Part shown: positions 54,172-62,518 of the stretch, one piece after another | Position numbering within the stretch: the first letter of the stretch is position 1 | Layout: each line of letters starts with the position of its first letter | Assembly (NCBI GenBank): GCA_017508385.1 | Contig: JAFVZB010000041.1 | Coordinates: forward strand, 1-64,000 | Length of the DNA: 64,000 nt | Reading direction: 5' to 3' | Origin: Lentisphaeria bacterium | Lineage (GTDB): Bacteria; Verrucomicrobiota; Lentisphaeria; Victivallales; Victivallaceae | The notes under the pieces: model-generated | The model's input: the letters and a program-made list of their open reading frames with translations, nothing else | Told to the model about the DNA's origin: nothing | Databases searched by the model: none | Position numbers and translations under genes: made by a program

Positions 54172-54732
54172 TTAGAAATCAGCAAGTTCTTTTTCAAACT
54201 GCTCATCTTTTTCTTTTTCAAGCTGCTGCATGGCAAAATCGAGCGGTATGTCTTCGACATTGCTTTGGTATTGCCGCTTCTGTAAATCTTTTATTGCGGA
54301 ATTTTCATTATCCCATTCATCCAGCATCATGTCATAATCAACGGAAGCGGATTCGATTTCCTCAGTCCGGGTCGGATTTTTCAACGCAAACATGACAGCT
54401 TCAAGTTTGTCGCAAAGAATTCGATCATTATCGATCCGGTCGGAAATAATATCAATAAGCTCTTCTTTTCTTTTATAAGTTGCCAAAAGCGACATCAATT
54501 CTCGTTTTACAATTTTTTGCTTCAGAGTTGAAGTAAGCTCATTGTATATTTTCTTCTTAATCCGGATTTGTTCCTCTATAGCCTCTGCATCCTCTTTGAT
54601 GGCATCGAGTTTATCCTGATTGTTTTTTATTGAGGAATTCAGAGAGAGACTTGATTTTAAAAGCGTGTCATATTCTGAATCTTTCAACCCCATTTTCGTA
54701 ACAAGTTCTGCGAGAATATCATTTATTGCCAT
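54172..54732 (-). CDS. Helical charged protein, possible second ESCRT-III-type subunit
   Basis: The 186-residue protein is nearly all helix. Residues about 30-110 could form a long antiparallel hairpin, with basic residues in the centre (IRIKKKIYNELTSTLKQKIV), and the last 60 residues are acidic (DYDMMLDEWDNENSAIKDL). The basic-then-acidic layout, the size and the place directly upstream of the ESCRT-III-like gene (35 bases) suggest a partner filament protein. I see no clear MIM1 motif; the end reads EKEKDEQFEKELADF. The assignment is inference and the family is not recognised. Confidence 0.5.
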   Translation of the reverse strand: MAINDILAELVTKMGLKDSEYDTLLKSSLSLNSSIKNNQDKLDAIKEDAEAIEEQIRIKKKIYNELTSTLKQKIVKRELMSLLATYKRKEELIDIISDRIDNDRILCDKLEAVMFALKNPTRTEEIESASVDYDMMLDEWDNENSAIKDLQKRQYQSNVEDIPLDFAMQQLEKEKDEQFEKELADF

Positions 54733-54753
54733 TTTCAGTTCTCCTTATGTAAT

Positions 54754-56742
54754 TTATTTATCCAATTTGCGTTCAAAATATCCCTGAATACATGTTGTTA
54801 TATATAAGCATACGGCAAGCATAAAAACTGACAACCCCTTTCCCATTTCCTGCTGCAAACTTGGAGGGAGCAGCATTCCGCGCAGCTGAATACCAATAAT
54901 TCCGATCAATGCGACACCAAAACCTTTCACGTGTCTTTTGAACCATGAATCTGGTTGTGAAAACCGTATGAGTTTTGCATTTTTTTCTTCAGCACTGCGC
55001 ACCCGGACAGCCTTCTCGCTGTTTGCAAAATAATTCAGGAAATTGCCTGTTTTCTGAAGTTTGTCACAACAGCTGGCGACCAATTCTTCCGGAATATTCA
55101 ACTCTTTTGAGATTTTTTTAACTGTGACGTTTCCGGAATATCTGTTGTATCCCTGAATATATTTCTTTACTCTGTCACACCTTTCGTCAGATTTTTCAGG
55201 ATAGAGGGAATAAACGAAATCACGATAAACTTTTCTGTAATTATCGAGTGCGAGATGCCTGACGATCCATTGGCGGCTTTCATTCAAGTGGCAGAGAAGC
55301 TGCACACTGTCTTTGAGCGCAACCGGATCGTTGTTGCTCCACCCCTCCGGAGTGGCTAAAATCCAACAGGCGCAATTCGGTTTAGCAGCTCCGGTATTTT
55401 TTTCCCATGTTTTGACAAAAGATCTCAATGCCTCATATATTGAATTGTCAGCCCGGATGATCTTTTGCTGCTGTATATCTATGGGAGTAACAAAGAAAGC
55501 CACAAAGCGGAAAACTATTGATCCCCGGGAAAGCTCATACATTCTGAAGAGGTTTGCAGCCTCGATTTTGGCAAAATCCTCTTCCGTCACGGTATCTTTT
55601 TCGGGAATAATTCCTGCCCGGCTCAAAAAGTTGCAAAATTCCTCTCCGTCGACACGAATTTCTTTGTACTCACGGAATTTCAAGCTGAAGAAGTGCGGAA
55701 TTAAATTTACCCAGACAGGAAGATTTATACCCGGAATTATTTTCCCTGTATTTTCTCTGATATTGACATCAAGAGCTGAGCCGAATTGCCGGGCATCATT
55801 CATTTTTCTGTCGATTTCGCTCGCGAGTTCCGGAGATAATTTTTGCCAGAAACTGTAACCGTTGCTGACAAATTTATTCCGGTTTTCAGGAGTGTTTAAT
55901 CTTGCGTTGCCTCTGCCGTCAATTATAATGGAGTCTCCGGCTGCAATTTCAAATACTCCGGATAAGGCATCCTTCATATCTTTGGTAGCGACAGAGATAT
56001 ATTTTTGCATCAGTGATGTTTCAAGAGATGAGTTTTTATCATCAGAACAAGTCATAATAGTTCCAGCCTCCCAGGCATTGTCAATTACATATTGATAAGA
56101 TATTTTTATAAGACCGCTATTGTTTTTCGCCCAATTTTTTCCCCAGCTGTTTTGTACGAGAAAATATCCTCCACCGGGAATATGCTCTGCATCTTTGTAA
56201 CCGTAAATAAGCATCGCATGTCCGCCGTCGGGAACTGCACCAAATGGAACTTCGAGCCAGTCATCATGTATATTCATCGGAGAATATACCCGGCATCCGA
56301 AAACAATGGGCATCGGCTTTGTGTTATTTGCTCCGGTCAGAATGTATTTGTATTCATCTATATTGGACGGAGTATATAATTTATGAAAATTTATCTCCGG
56401 CAAGCTGATAGTTTGAAACTCATCCAAGCGCTCAGCGGATATTTGAGCTTCATCTTCAGTTTGATTTGGATTATATGGCCAATCTTCGAACGGCAGCACA
56501 CCGAATTGCTGAATGCAGTTGAAAACCTCTTCTATTGATGCGCCTGCCGTCTCGGCATCTTCCTGAGCTTCAGACAGTTTGCAGCAGGCATACAGAAACT
56601 GCGGACTGAGTTTTACTTTATTCTGCAGGTAATACTCAAGAAGGGCAATGGTGCTGAATGCAGCACAAGTTCCTCTTTCACCCTGATTGGTTGCTTCGGG
56701 AATAAAATTCGGTACAACTGTTGATTTAGGCAGCGTGTTCAT
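54754..56742 (-). CDS. Papain-like (C1) cysteine protease with C-terminal membrane anchor
   Basis: The 662-residue protein has a papain fold in residues about 1-245: oxyanion Gln20 and nucleophile Cys26 (NQGERGTCAAFS), His175 (DGGHAMLIYGY) and Asn198 (LVQNSWGKNWA). There is no signal peptide or propeptide, so it acts in the cytoplasm. Residues about 250-570 are an unassigned region, and about 540-600 may contain a winged-helix (VTVKKISKELNIPEELVASCC). Two hydrophobic helices near 610-655 would anchor it to the membrane. Its start overlaps the anti-sigma gene by 4 bases. Cleavage of the anti-sigma factor or of the caspase-like proteins would be an attractive role but is not shown. Confidence 0.82.
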   Translation of the reverse strand: MNTLPKSTVVPNFIPEATNQGERGTCAAFSTIALLEYYLQNKVKLSPQFLYACCKLSEAQEDAETAGASIEEVFNCIQQFGVLPFEDWPYNPNQTEDEAQISAERLDEFQTISLPEINFHKLYTPSNIDEYKYILTGANNTKPMPIVFGCRVYSPMNIHDDWLEVPFGAVPDGGHAMLIYGYKDAEHIPGGGYFLVQNSWGKNWAKNNSGLIKISYQYVIDNAWEAGTIMTCSDDKNSSLETSLMQKYISVATKDMKDALSGVFEIAAGDSIIIDGRGNARLNTPENRNKFVSNGYSFWQKLSPELASEIDRKMNDARQFGSALDVNIRENTGKIIPGINLPVWVNLIPHFFSLKFREYKEIRVDGEEFCNFLSRAGIIPEKDTVTEEDFAKIEAANLFRMYELSRGSIVFRFVAFFVTPIDIQQQKIIRADNSIYEALRSFVKTWEKNTGAAKPNCACWILATPEGWSNNDPVALKDSVQLLCHLNESRQWIVRHLALDNYRKVYRDFVYSLYPEKSDERCDRVKKYIQGYNRYSGNVTVKKISKELNIPEELVASCCDKLQKTGNFLNYFANSEKAVRVRSAEEKNAKLIRFSQPDSWFKRHVKGFGVALIGIIGIQLRGMLLPPSLQQEMGKGLSVFMLAVCLYITTCIQGYFERKLDK

Positions 56743-57395
56743 TGCAGTCTGATGTCTCCATGGGAAATATATTTATCGGGAAAAGATATACTGATACCCT
56801 GTCCGCTGATACTTTTTTTGAAGTCTTCGACAGAAATTACGGTATGTCCGTCGTGTACCGGCAGATATATGCTTCTGAAACACAACACTCCGGATGGCAA
56901 AGGGGAATTATTTGCGGTGTAAACAAAGAAATCCAGGGTACTGGAATTGGTCATTACAGCCGGAAAACGCAGCATTGCTTTCCAGTAATACGGTGATGCT
57001 TGAGAAACATCCGAGGAAAAACAAACTTCCGGAGCCGAAACATTGGCAGCCTTTTTATTTTGCGGACTGGCAAACGCTATTTTCTGCCCTGCGTTCCCAA
57101 ACGGCACAGCGCCGGATGTCAGGCTGACGACAGCGCAAGAGCTGAGTTTTTCAGAAATCCATTTGATGATTTCCTGTAACTTATCTTGTTTTTTCAACCT
57201 TGCAGACACGATATTGTGTACTTGCATCAATTCAATTTTTGTCGGCTGATAATCGCAAGATCCTGCCTCTAATGCTGTATGCAGATTTTCGCAGCAGTCA
57301 TTACAGTTGCAGATATGGGCGGCGAGTTCGGCATCACTTTCAGTTGGAGTTACGGATGCGAAACGAATGATTTCTTCGATATCTGGACAATTCAT
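56739..57395 (-). CDS. Zinc-finger anti-sigma-like protein
   Basis: The 218-residue protein begins with CPDIEEIIRFA and has the HxxxCxxC pattern (AAHICNCNDCCENL, residues about 26-35) of the zinc-finger domain of anti-sigma factors. A helix follows, then a C-terminal beta-rich region of about 100 residues that I do not recognise (PYYWKAMLRFPAVMTNSS, LPVHDGHTVISVEDF). No membrane helix is seen, so it would be a soluble anti-sigma factor. The gene overlaps both the sigma gene and the protease gene by 4 bases, which indicates coupled translation. Confidence 0.72.
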   Translation of the reverse strand: MNCPDIEEIIRFASVTPTESDAELAAHICNCNDCCENLHTALEAGSCDYQPTKIELMQVHNIVSARLKKQDKLQEIIKWISEKLSSCAVVSLTSGAVPFGNAGQKIAFASPQNKKAANVSAPEVCFSSDVSQASPYYWKAMLRFPAVMTNSSTLDFFVYTANNSPLPSGVLCFRSIYLPVHDGHTVISVEDFKKSISGQGISISFPDKYISHGDIRLQ

Positions 57396-57994
57396 TTTGC
57401 ATCTCCTGAAAATTTTGTTATAAGTTTTACCAAATCGCTTTTGGCTCTCAAGTGATACTGGTCGACATTGTTACTGCTTTTCAAACCCAAAAAATTCTTG
57501 ATTTCCTCAGAAGAATAACACCCCTGATTTTTCAATAGGAACACATACGCTCTCATCGGATTTTCTCTCCATAATTCTGCAAAACTCATTTCGGTTACTT
57601 CAGCAATTTCACGACATGCTGTTCTGCTTATAGAGATGAATTTCAGACACTCATCTGACACATGGGAAGGAAATTTTTTACAATATCCCAGAATGATATT
57701 CATAACATATATCCTCATCCAGTAAATGAGAGGACAGCCGGATTTGAATAGGTCAAGTTTATTTCTTCCGACCATTTCAGCATACAGGTCGGACCATATA
57801 TCGCACTCTTCCAAACCTTTATCCTTCAATATGCGGCGGTAGGCTATGCCGTTTCTGGTGCTTCCGCCGATGACAGCCTTGACAACTCTCACATAAATGT
57901 ACGACCAGGCATCATTATCCGCATCTTTCAGAAGCCGTACCAGCTCATTATTGGAAAGAACATCGTAATATTTTAATTTTTCAATTGTGATCAT
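57392..57994 (-). CDS. ECF-like sigma-70 family RNA polymerase sigma factor
   Basis: The 200-residue protein shows region 2 features (ELVRLLKDADNDAWSYIYVR, then IYWMRIYVMNIILGYCKKF) and a region 4 helix-turn-helix near the C-terminus (FLLKNQGCYSSEEIKNFLGL, then QYHLRAKSDLVKLI). Size and layout agree with ECF sigma factors, although the sequence is far from the well-known groups. It is followed without gap by the anti-sigma-like gene and overlaps the caspase gene upstream by 14 bases. It may drive the island itself; no common promoter for it could be read by eye. A truncated copy of its 5' end is at 45753-45920. Confidence 0.8.
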   Translation of the reverse strand: MITIEKLKYYDVLSNNELVRLLKDADNDAWSYIYVRVVKAVIGGSTRNGIAYRRILKDKGLEECDIWSDLYAEMVGRNKLDLFKSGCPLIYWMRIYVMNIILGYCKKFPSHVSDECLKFISISRTACREIAEVTEMSFAELWRENPMRAYVFLLKNQGCYSSEEIKNFLGLKSSNNVDQYHLRAKSDLVKLITKFSGDAK

Positions 57995-60071
57995 CGTCAG
58001 CTCCGCAACTGTACCATAGAAAAAAAAACGGCTTTAGCATCCCAATCCCCCCAAGTAAATAAGGAAATAAAAGGACTTCATTAAATCCATAAACAAAAAA
58101 AGGTGCTGCAACCATAGGTACATAGATCATGATCACACACAATCGACTTACTAAAGGATGTATGTACTTCATTTCGATATCAAATATACCTACTCCTACC
58201 GCAAGGGGGAAAAAGCTTATAAGACAAAGAATAGCATATAACCAAATATCTACTTTTAACACGGTTAAAGGCAAACACAATAATGCTAACAAAAAGGGAA
58301 AGAATAACCAGGCTTTTCTACGTTCCATTGGTTCCCTGCGCCTTATTTCTTCTGCTATGCGGGCTTCTTCCTCGGCTTTGCGCTCTTCTTCAGCTTTGCG
58401 GGCAGCTTCGGCGGCTTTACGCTTTTCTTCGGCTTTGCGGGCAGTCAATAATTTTTTGATTTCATTGCCAAGTGACAAGGCTGTTGACCATTGCCGGTTG
58501 TTTTCTGCCCGGGTAAATTCATCCAGCTTGGGAGAAAATGAAGAAAATGATACACCATAGTGTGCTGATAATTCTGACCGCAGTTTATTGATTTCATCTG
58601 CCAGTTTATCAACCTCTGCTATCTTGCCGTTTACGGATTTGAGTTGGTCATTCAACAGTTGAATAACCTGCTGCCAATACATCCGGGATTTCTGATAATT
58701 TTTCTCTTCGAAAGCATGCTTGCCATTGCTGATAATGATATTGTTATCTCCGGAAACAGTTTCTCCGATACTGCTGATTTTCTTTGTAAGGTTTTCTATT
58801 TCGTGATAGAGTAATTTTGAAATTTGTTCTTCCAGAAGCGTGCGTGAATTTTGCAAAAAATCTTTTGCAAGATTGTAATCACCGCATTTAATTGCATTAA
58901 TTGCAGTGTTTTCCAAGTCCACTGCCTGTTCGGATACGTCGTTTTTGTGCGTTGTTAAAAAGTTTTTATGTTCATCAATTTTTTTCAACTCATCATTACA
59001 AATCATTGCAAAATCTATTTTTTGCTTATACTCGGTGAGAGTTTCATTGATACTTTTTAATTCTTCAATTTTTTGGCGGGTAATGGTCCCGGTATTGCCG
59101 AGTTTCGAAAGCTGTTCTTTCAAAATAACATTTGTTTTTTGCAGGAGCAAAGGTATGTTTTCACGTTTTTCCAAAAACTGAATTTCCTTTTCAAGCCTTG
59201 AAAAATCAACATAAAACGAGCGGCGTTCTGCATCTGATAATGAGATGTCTTCCTGACATGATGTTTTTGCAACAGTTGCTTTCAGAGCTTCAGGTTCCAT
59301 CGGTTTTGAAAACTTTTCGCTTTTCTTTATCCAGTTTGAAAACAAAGGAATGTCGTTCCACAAATTTATGTTTCCTTGTGGAGAAACATGCTGCTTTCTG
59401 CCGGTAGGAATAAGCGTTTTTATCTTTGCATCCAGTTGCTGGAATAACGTGGTGAAATCAGACACGGGAGTTTGGGCATTTGTCAATACTGAGAGCAGAG
59501 CTTTAGTGAATACTCCGTGGTTTTCATTTTGCAGTTCAAACGCCTGTTGTCCGGTGCTGCAGGAGTTGATGATGAGGGGAGGCAATCCGCCCTCCTTTTC
59601 AACGGTTTCCATTGCTGATTTCAGGGAAAGGTCGCGGGCATCGGGGCAAACAAATGCTTCGCCGCGTCCGGCGATAAGGTCGGTGCGACAGCAATCAAGA
59701 ATAAAAAGACGGTTGAGTCCGGATTTATTTGAAGCAGCGAGAAGTTCCGGCACAGTTACCGTTCCTTGGCGGTAAAATGCCTCATTTGCCATCCCGCTGG
59801 GACCGACAAGGAAATGTTCGCCCTGGAATTCCCTGCCGTGGCCGGCAAAATAAAAGACAAAGAGATCTCCGGGAGACAAAGAATTGGTTATCTTCATGAC
59901 TCGATCCAAAACATTCCCGCAGTTGGCTTTTTCATTCAGAAGCAGATCCACCTTATCAAAGTGTCTGGCAAAACAGAAGCTCAGTTCTTGTGCGTCGTTG
60001 CATGCGCAACTCAAAGAACTGATACCATCCTTGTATGTATCAACACCTACAAATAATCCGTATCGTTTCAT
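57981..60071 (-). CDS. Caspase-like protein with long coiled coil and C-terminal membrane helices
   Basis: The 696-residue protein has the caspase-like domain at about 1-240 with His78 (FYFAGHGRE) and Cys128 (FILDCCRTD). A long helical/coiled-coil part with many Lys, Glu, Asn and Leu runs from about 265 to 545, followed by the Ala/Glu/Lys/Arg-rich linker (about 550-585) and four or five membrane helices to the end. It is the closest paralog of the gene at 45917-47239; there the coiled coil is missing and the membrane part differs in sequence. It overlaps the sigma gene by 14 bases. Confidence 0.85.
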   Translation of the reverse strand: MKRYGLFVGVDTYKDGISSLSCACNDAQELSFCFARHFDKVDLLLNEKANCGNVLDRVMKITNSLSPGDLFVFYFAGHGREFQGEHFLVGPSGMANEAFYRQGTVTVPELLAASNKSGLNRLFILDCCRTDLIAGRGEAFVCPDARDLSLKSAMETVEKEGGLPPLIINSCSTGQQAFELQNENHGVFTKALLSVLTNAQTPVSDFTTLFQQLDAKIKTLIPTGRKQHVSPQGNINLWNDIPLFSNWIKKSEKFSKPMEPEALKATVAKTSCQEDISLSDAERRSFYVDFSRLEKEIQFLEKRENIPLLLQKTNVILKEQLSKLGNTGTITRQKIEELKSINETLTEYKQKIDFAMICNDELKKIDEHKNFLTTHKNDVSEQAVDLENTAINAIKCGDYNLAKDFLQNSRTLLEEQISKLLYHEIENLTKKISSIGETVSGDNNIIISNGKHAFEEKNYQKSRMYWQQVIQLLNDQLKSVNGKIAEVDKLADEINKLRSELSAHYGVSFSSFSPKLDEFTRAENNRQWSTALSLGNEIKKLLTARKAEEKRKAAEAARKAEEERKAEEEARIAEEIRRREPMERRKAWLFFPFLLALLCLPLTVLKVDIWLYAILCLISFFPLAVGVGIFDIEMKYIHPLVSRLCVIMIYVPMVAAPFFVYGFNEVLLFPYLLGGIGMLKPFFFLWYSCGADDDHN

Positions 60072-60114
60072 ATAAATTATCCTTTAATATTACCCAAACG
60101 CCATTTTCCAATAT

Positions 60115-62109
60115 TCAAAAAAGTTTTGGATGTCGTTGCTTCAGTTTTTCACGGCAAGGACATTTTCTGAAAGCCCGCTTCCCGATACTCGAAACGCTAC
60201 TTGGAATATTGACGCTGGTCAGGTTTTGGCAACCATAAAACGCACCTATTTCAATAGTTGTAACACCGTCTGGAATCTTGACGCTGGTCAGGTTTTTGCA
60301 ACCAAAAAACGCATAACTTGCAATGGTTGTAACACCGTCTGGAATATTGACGCTGGTCAGGTTTGCGCAATCTTCAAACGTAGAACTTTCAATGGTTGTG
60401 ACACCGTCTGGAATCTTGACGCTGGTCAGGTTTGCGCAACCACGAAACGCACCACCTCCAATGGTTGTAACACCGTCTGGAATCTTGACGCTGGTCAGGT
60501 TTTTGCAACCATAAAACGCACAAAATCCAATGGTTGTAACACCGTCTGGAATCTTGACGCTGGTCAGGTTTGCGCAACCATAAAACGCATGATTTCCAAT
60601 GGTTGTAACACCGTCTGGAATCTTGACGCTGGTCAACTTTGCGCAACCATAAAACGCATCCATTCCAATGGTTGTAACACCGTCTGGAATCTTGACGCTG
60701 GTCAGGTTTGCGCAACCACGAAACGCATCCATTCCAATGGTTGTAACACCGTTTGGAATATCCACGGTTTCAATGTCCTTATAGATACATTTCTTCAACA
60801 CAGTTTTGTCTTCACTGAAAACAAACCTTTTTTCAATGGCTCTACCCCAACTATCAGCGCGAACTTCTTCAGCCTGTAATATAGCATTGAGTGATGAATA
60901 TTCAGCTTCAGCTTCGTCCAAAAATCCAAAGCGCAAATAGGAGTGTGCCAACGTAAAAGCGGAATCAAATGTATCCGGAAGCACGGAACGCAATTTTTCT
61001 ACTCTTGCTGAAATAGTTTCTTCAAGCTGTTTTAAAGAGTATTTGCGTTCAATTGAATCACACCATTGTGCCAACGCTGATATTTGGCTGAAAGCACGTT
61101 TGAATTCTCCTTGTCCGACTTTTTCCTGCGCAGAGTCCGTCTCCTTCTTAATATATAGCCTGTCTTTTTCAATCAGTGACATCTGAGAAAATTTTTTGAT
61201 CCGGTCGACATGCCGCGTGTATTCTTTCACTTCCTCAGGGGTGATTTCCTGCTCTTCAGGCGAAGGATAATTGGCAGGTGTCGGCTGTTTTTTGTCGGGA
61301 CACTCAGAGAAATCTTTTATCTCTGATGGAGATATTTTCTGTTCATCAACAACTACCGCCTGTGCAGGTTTCCAGTTCGGAAACAGAGGAATATGGTTCC
61401 AACCATCCACGTCTCCGAGCCATGACGGAGTTTGACGCTGTGGTAATATTCTGTCGGTATGCAATCTCTGCATCCCTGAAGATATTCTGCTACGCAAGTT
61501 TTCAAAGCTGTCGGTTGTCGGATCTTTAAGCGCATTAATGATTATTTCAGTATAAAAACCGTGCCCGGTTTTCTTATTTTCAAATGCTTTTTCGCCGGTG
61601 CTGCATGAGGTGGCAATCAGAGGAGGAATTATCTCCTGGTGATTTGCGGGGGCATTAAGCAAACTCTGTAAACTCAAATCTCTTGACTCAGGACAAAACG
61701 CAACACCTCTTCCGTCAAGCAGAGACTCCTTACAGCAATCGAGAACAAACAATCGCTGTACTCCCGGAATATCAGTTGCCGCTTTTATTCCAGCAAGCGG
61801 TATCATTCCAACATGAGCGTTCAGCAGATTGCTGCGGGCATCGGAAGAGAGCAGATAGTGCTCATTTTGGTCTTCACAGCCATGTCCGGAAAAATAAAAA
61901 ACAAAAATATCTCCGCTCTTAAGCCGAAACATCTCCAATTTGTCAAAAATACTCACTGCAGTCACATCAGCATCATGCATGAATATTGCATCAAAGCCTC
62001 TGTCGCTGAACATCCTGTACAATGTCATAGCGTCTTCTCTTGCGCACGACAATGGCTTTATGCCTTTCTCATAATCATTGACGCCTATAAATAATCCGAA
62101 TCGTCCCAT
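60115..62109 (-). CDS. Caspase-like protein with BspA-type leucine-rich repeats
   Basis: The 664-residue protein has the caspase-like domain at about 1-240 with His76 (FYFSGHGCE) and Cys126 (FVLDCCKES), a helical part at about 270-420 similar to that of the caspase-FGE protein (SQISALAQWCDSIERKYSLK matches its relative), and nine 23-residue BspA-type repeats to the end. Such repeats are used for binding, often to surface or host proteins, so this end may be the sensor. It is the first gene of the island in the direction of transcription; a TATAAT is 39 bases upstream. The Ala/Glu/Lys linker of the other three paralogs is absent here. Confidence 0.88.
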   Translation of the reverse strand: MGRFGLFIGVNDYEKGIKPLSCAREDAMTLYRMFSDRGFDAIFMHDADVTAVSIFDKLEMFRLKSGDIFVFYFSGHGCEDQNEHYLLSSDARSNLLNAHVGMIPLAGIKAATDIPGVQRLFVLDCCKESLLDGRGVAFCPESRDLSLQSLLNAPANHQEIIPPLIATSCSTGEKAFENKKTGHGFYTEIIINALKDPTTDSFENLRSRISSGMQRLHTDRILPQRQTPSWLGDVDGWNHIPLFPNWKPAQAVVVDEQKISPSEIKDFSECPDKKQPTPANYPSPEEQEITPEEVKEYTRHVDRIKKFSQMSLIEKDRLYIKKETDSAQEKVGQGEFKRAFSQISALAQWCDSIERKYSLKQLEETISARVEKLRSVLPDTFDSAFTLAHSYLRFGFLDEAEAEYSSLNAILQAEEVRADSWGRAIEKRFVFSEDKTVLKKCIYKDIETVDIPNGVTTIGMDAFRGCANLTSVKIPDGVTTIGMDAFYGCAKLTSVKIPDGVTTIGNHAFYGCANLTSVKIPDGVTTIGFCAFYGCKNLTSVKIPDGVTTIGGGAFRGCANLTSVKIPDGVTTIESSTFEDCANLTSVNIPDGVTTIASYAFFGCKNLTSVKIPDGVTTIEIGAFYGCQNLTSVNIPSSVSSIGKRAFRKCPCREKLKQRHPKLF
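60160..60770 (-). repeat. Tandem 69-bp repeats coding for BspA-type leucine-rich repeats
   Basis: The anchor caccgt(c/t)tgg (plus strand) recurs exactly every 69 bases at 60264, 60333, 60402, 60471, 60540, 60609, 60678 and 60747. Each unit codes for 23 residues of the form NLTSVKIPDGVTTI-xxx-AFYGCA. The units are almost identical except for the three residues after TTI (GMD, GMD, GNH, GFC, GGG, ESS, ASY, EIG). The unit nearest 60160 is diverged (VSSIGKRAF) and acts as a cap. Near-identity at DNA level points to recent expansion or gene conversion. Confidence 0.92.
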
Positions 62110-62147
62110 AGTTTGCAGGGCTCCATCCCTTAAGTTACCAATGCAAC

Positions 62148-62153
62148 ATTATA
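62148..62153 (-). promoter_or_regulatory. Possible -10 element before the first caspase gene
   Basis: TATAAT on the minus strand, 39 bases before the ATG at 62109. No good -35 hexamer is found at 16-18 bases; that position lies in the terminator hairpin at 62165-62203. An alternative sigma factor or read-through could therefore be used. Confidence 0.35.
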
Positions 62154-62154
62154 A

Positions 62155-62483
62155 CAACAAACAAAAACAGCCGCGATATCGGGCTTGATTATCGCGGCTG
62201 TTTGGAATGTTAAAAGATGAATGGGGAACCGTTATTGAACTTTACTCTTGCTGCACATCCCCCCTTTGCGACCTGTAATTCCACAACTTTCTGCTGCGAA
62301 ATCCAGCCTGTTTGGTAACGTTCAAATAAAAAAACCGAACGCTTCCAAACACTATTCCGAAGGTCCGACCAAGAACCTGCTCTCTTCATGTCAAAAAAGC
62401 GCCCGGCAAGACCTGTGTATACAGTAATCCTACCGGCACATTTCACCTGTGAAGAGAGCAAATAAACTTTTTACTTGGTCGGT
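62155..62483 (-). other. Orphan transcription unit with doubtful small reading frame
   Basis: A promoter (62490-62518) and a terminator hairpin (62165-62203) enclose about 330 bases on the minus strand. The only longer frame, 62461-62210, would start with TTG without ribosome site and give an 83-residue, Arg/Val-rich product (ending VKFNNGSPFIF) that I do not recognise; a shorter 59-residue form could start at ATG near 62389, also without ribosome site. I found no tmRNA, RNase P or SRP signature. It may be a non-coding RNA or a small unknown gene. Confidence 0.35.
62165..62203 (-). terminator. Strong terminator hairpin
   Basis: AAACAGCCGCGATA (62165-62178) pairs without mismatch with TATCGCGGCTGTTT (62190-62203), a 14-bp stem. 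On the minus strand a T-rich stretch follows. It ends the orphan unit and separates it from the island. Confidence 0.8.
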
Positions 62484-62489
62484 TTTCGG

Positions 62490-62518
62490 AATATTTGCTG
62501 AAATATAACGGTTGTCAA
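62490..62518 (-). promoter_or_regulatory. Promoter of the orphan unit
   Basis: On the minus strand TTGACA (62518-62513) and AATATT (62495-62490) are 17 bases apart. Start near 62483. Confidence 0.5.

Noticed and set aside
60160-60770. Regular repeats as a CRISPR array.
   Set aside because: Units are tandem without spacers of unrelated sequence, keep the reading frame and code for a known protein repeat; no cas genes are present.
60130-60879. Plus-strand frame of 249 codons with regular repeats.
   Set aside because: It is the antisense of the leucine-rich-repeat part of the caspase gene; the repetition comes from the 69-base DNA units.
62210-62461. Small protein-coding gene of 83 residues.
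   Set aside because: It needs a TTG start without ribosome site and matches nothing that I know; kept only as part of an unclassified transcription unit.
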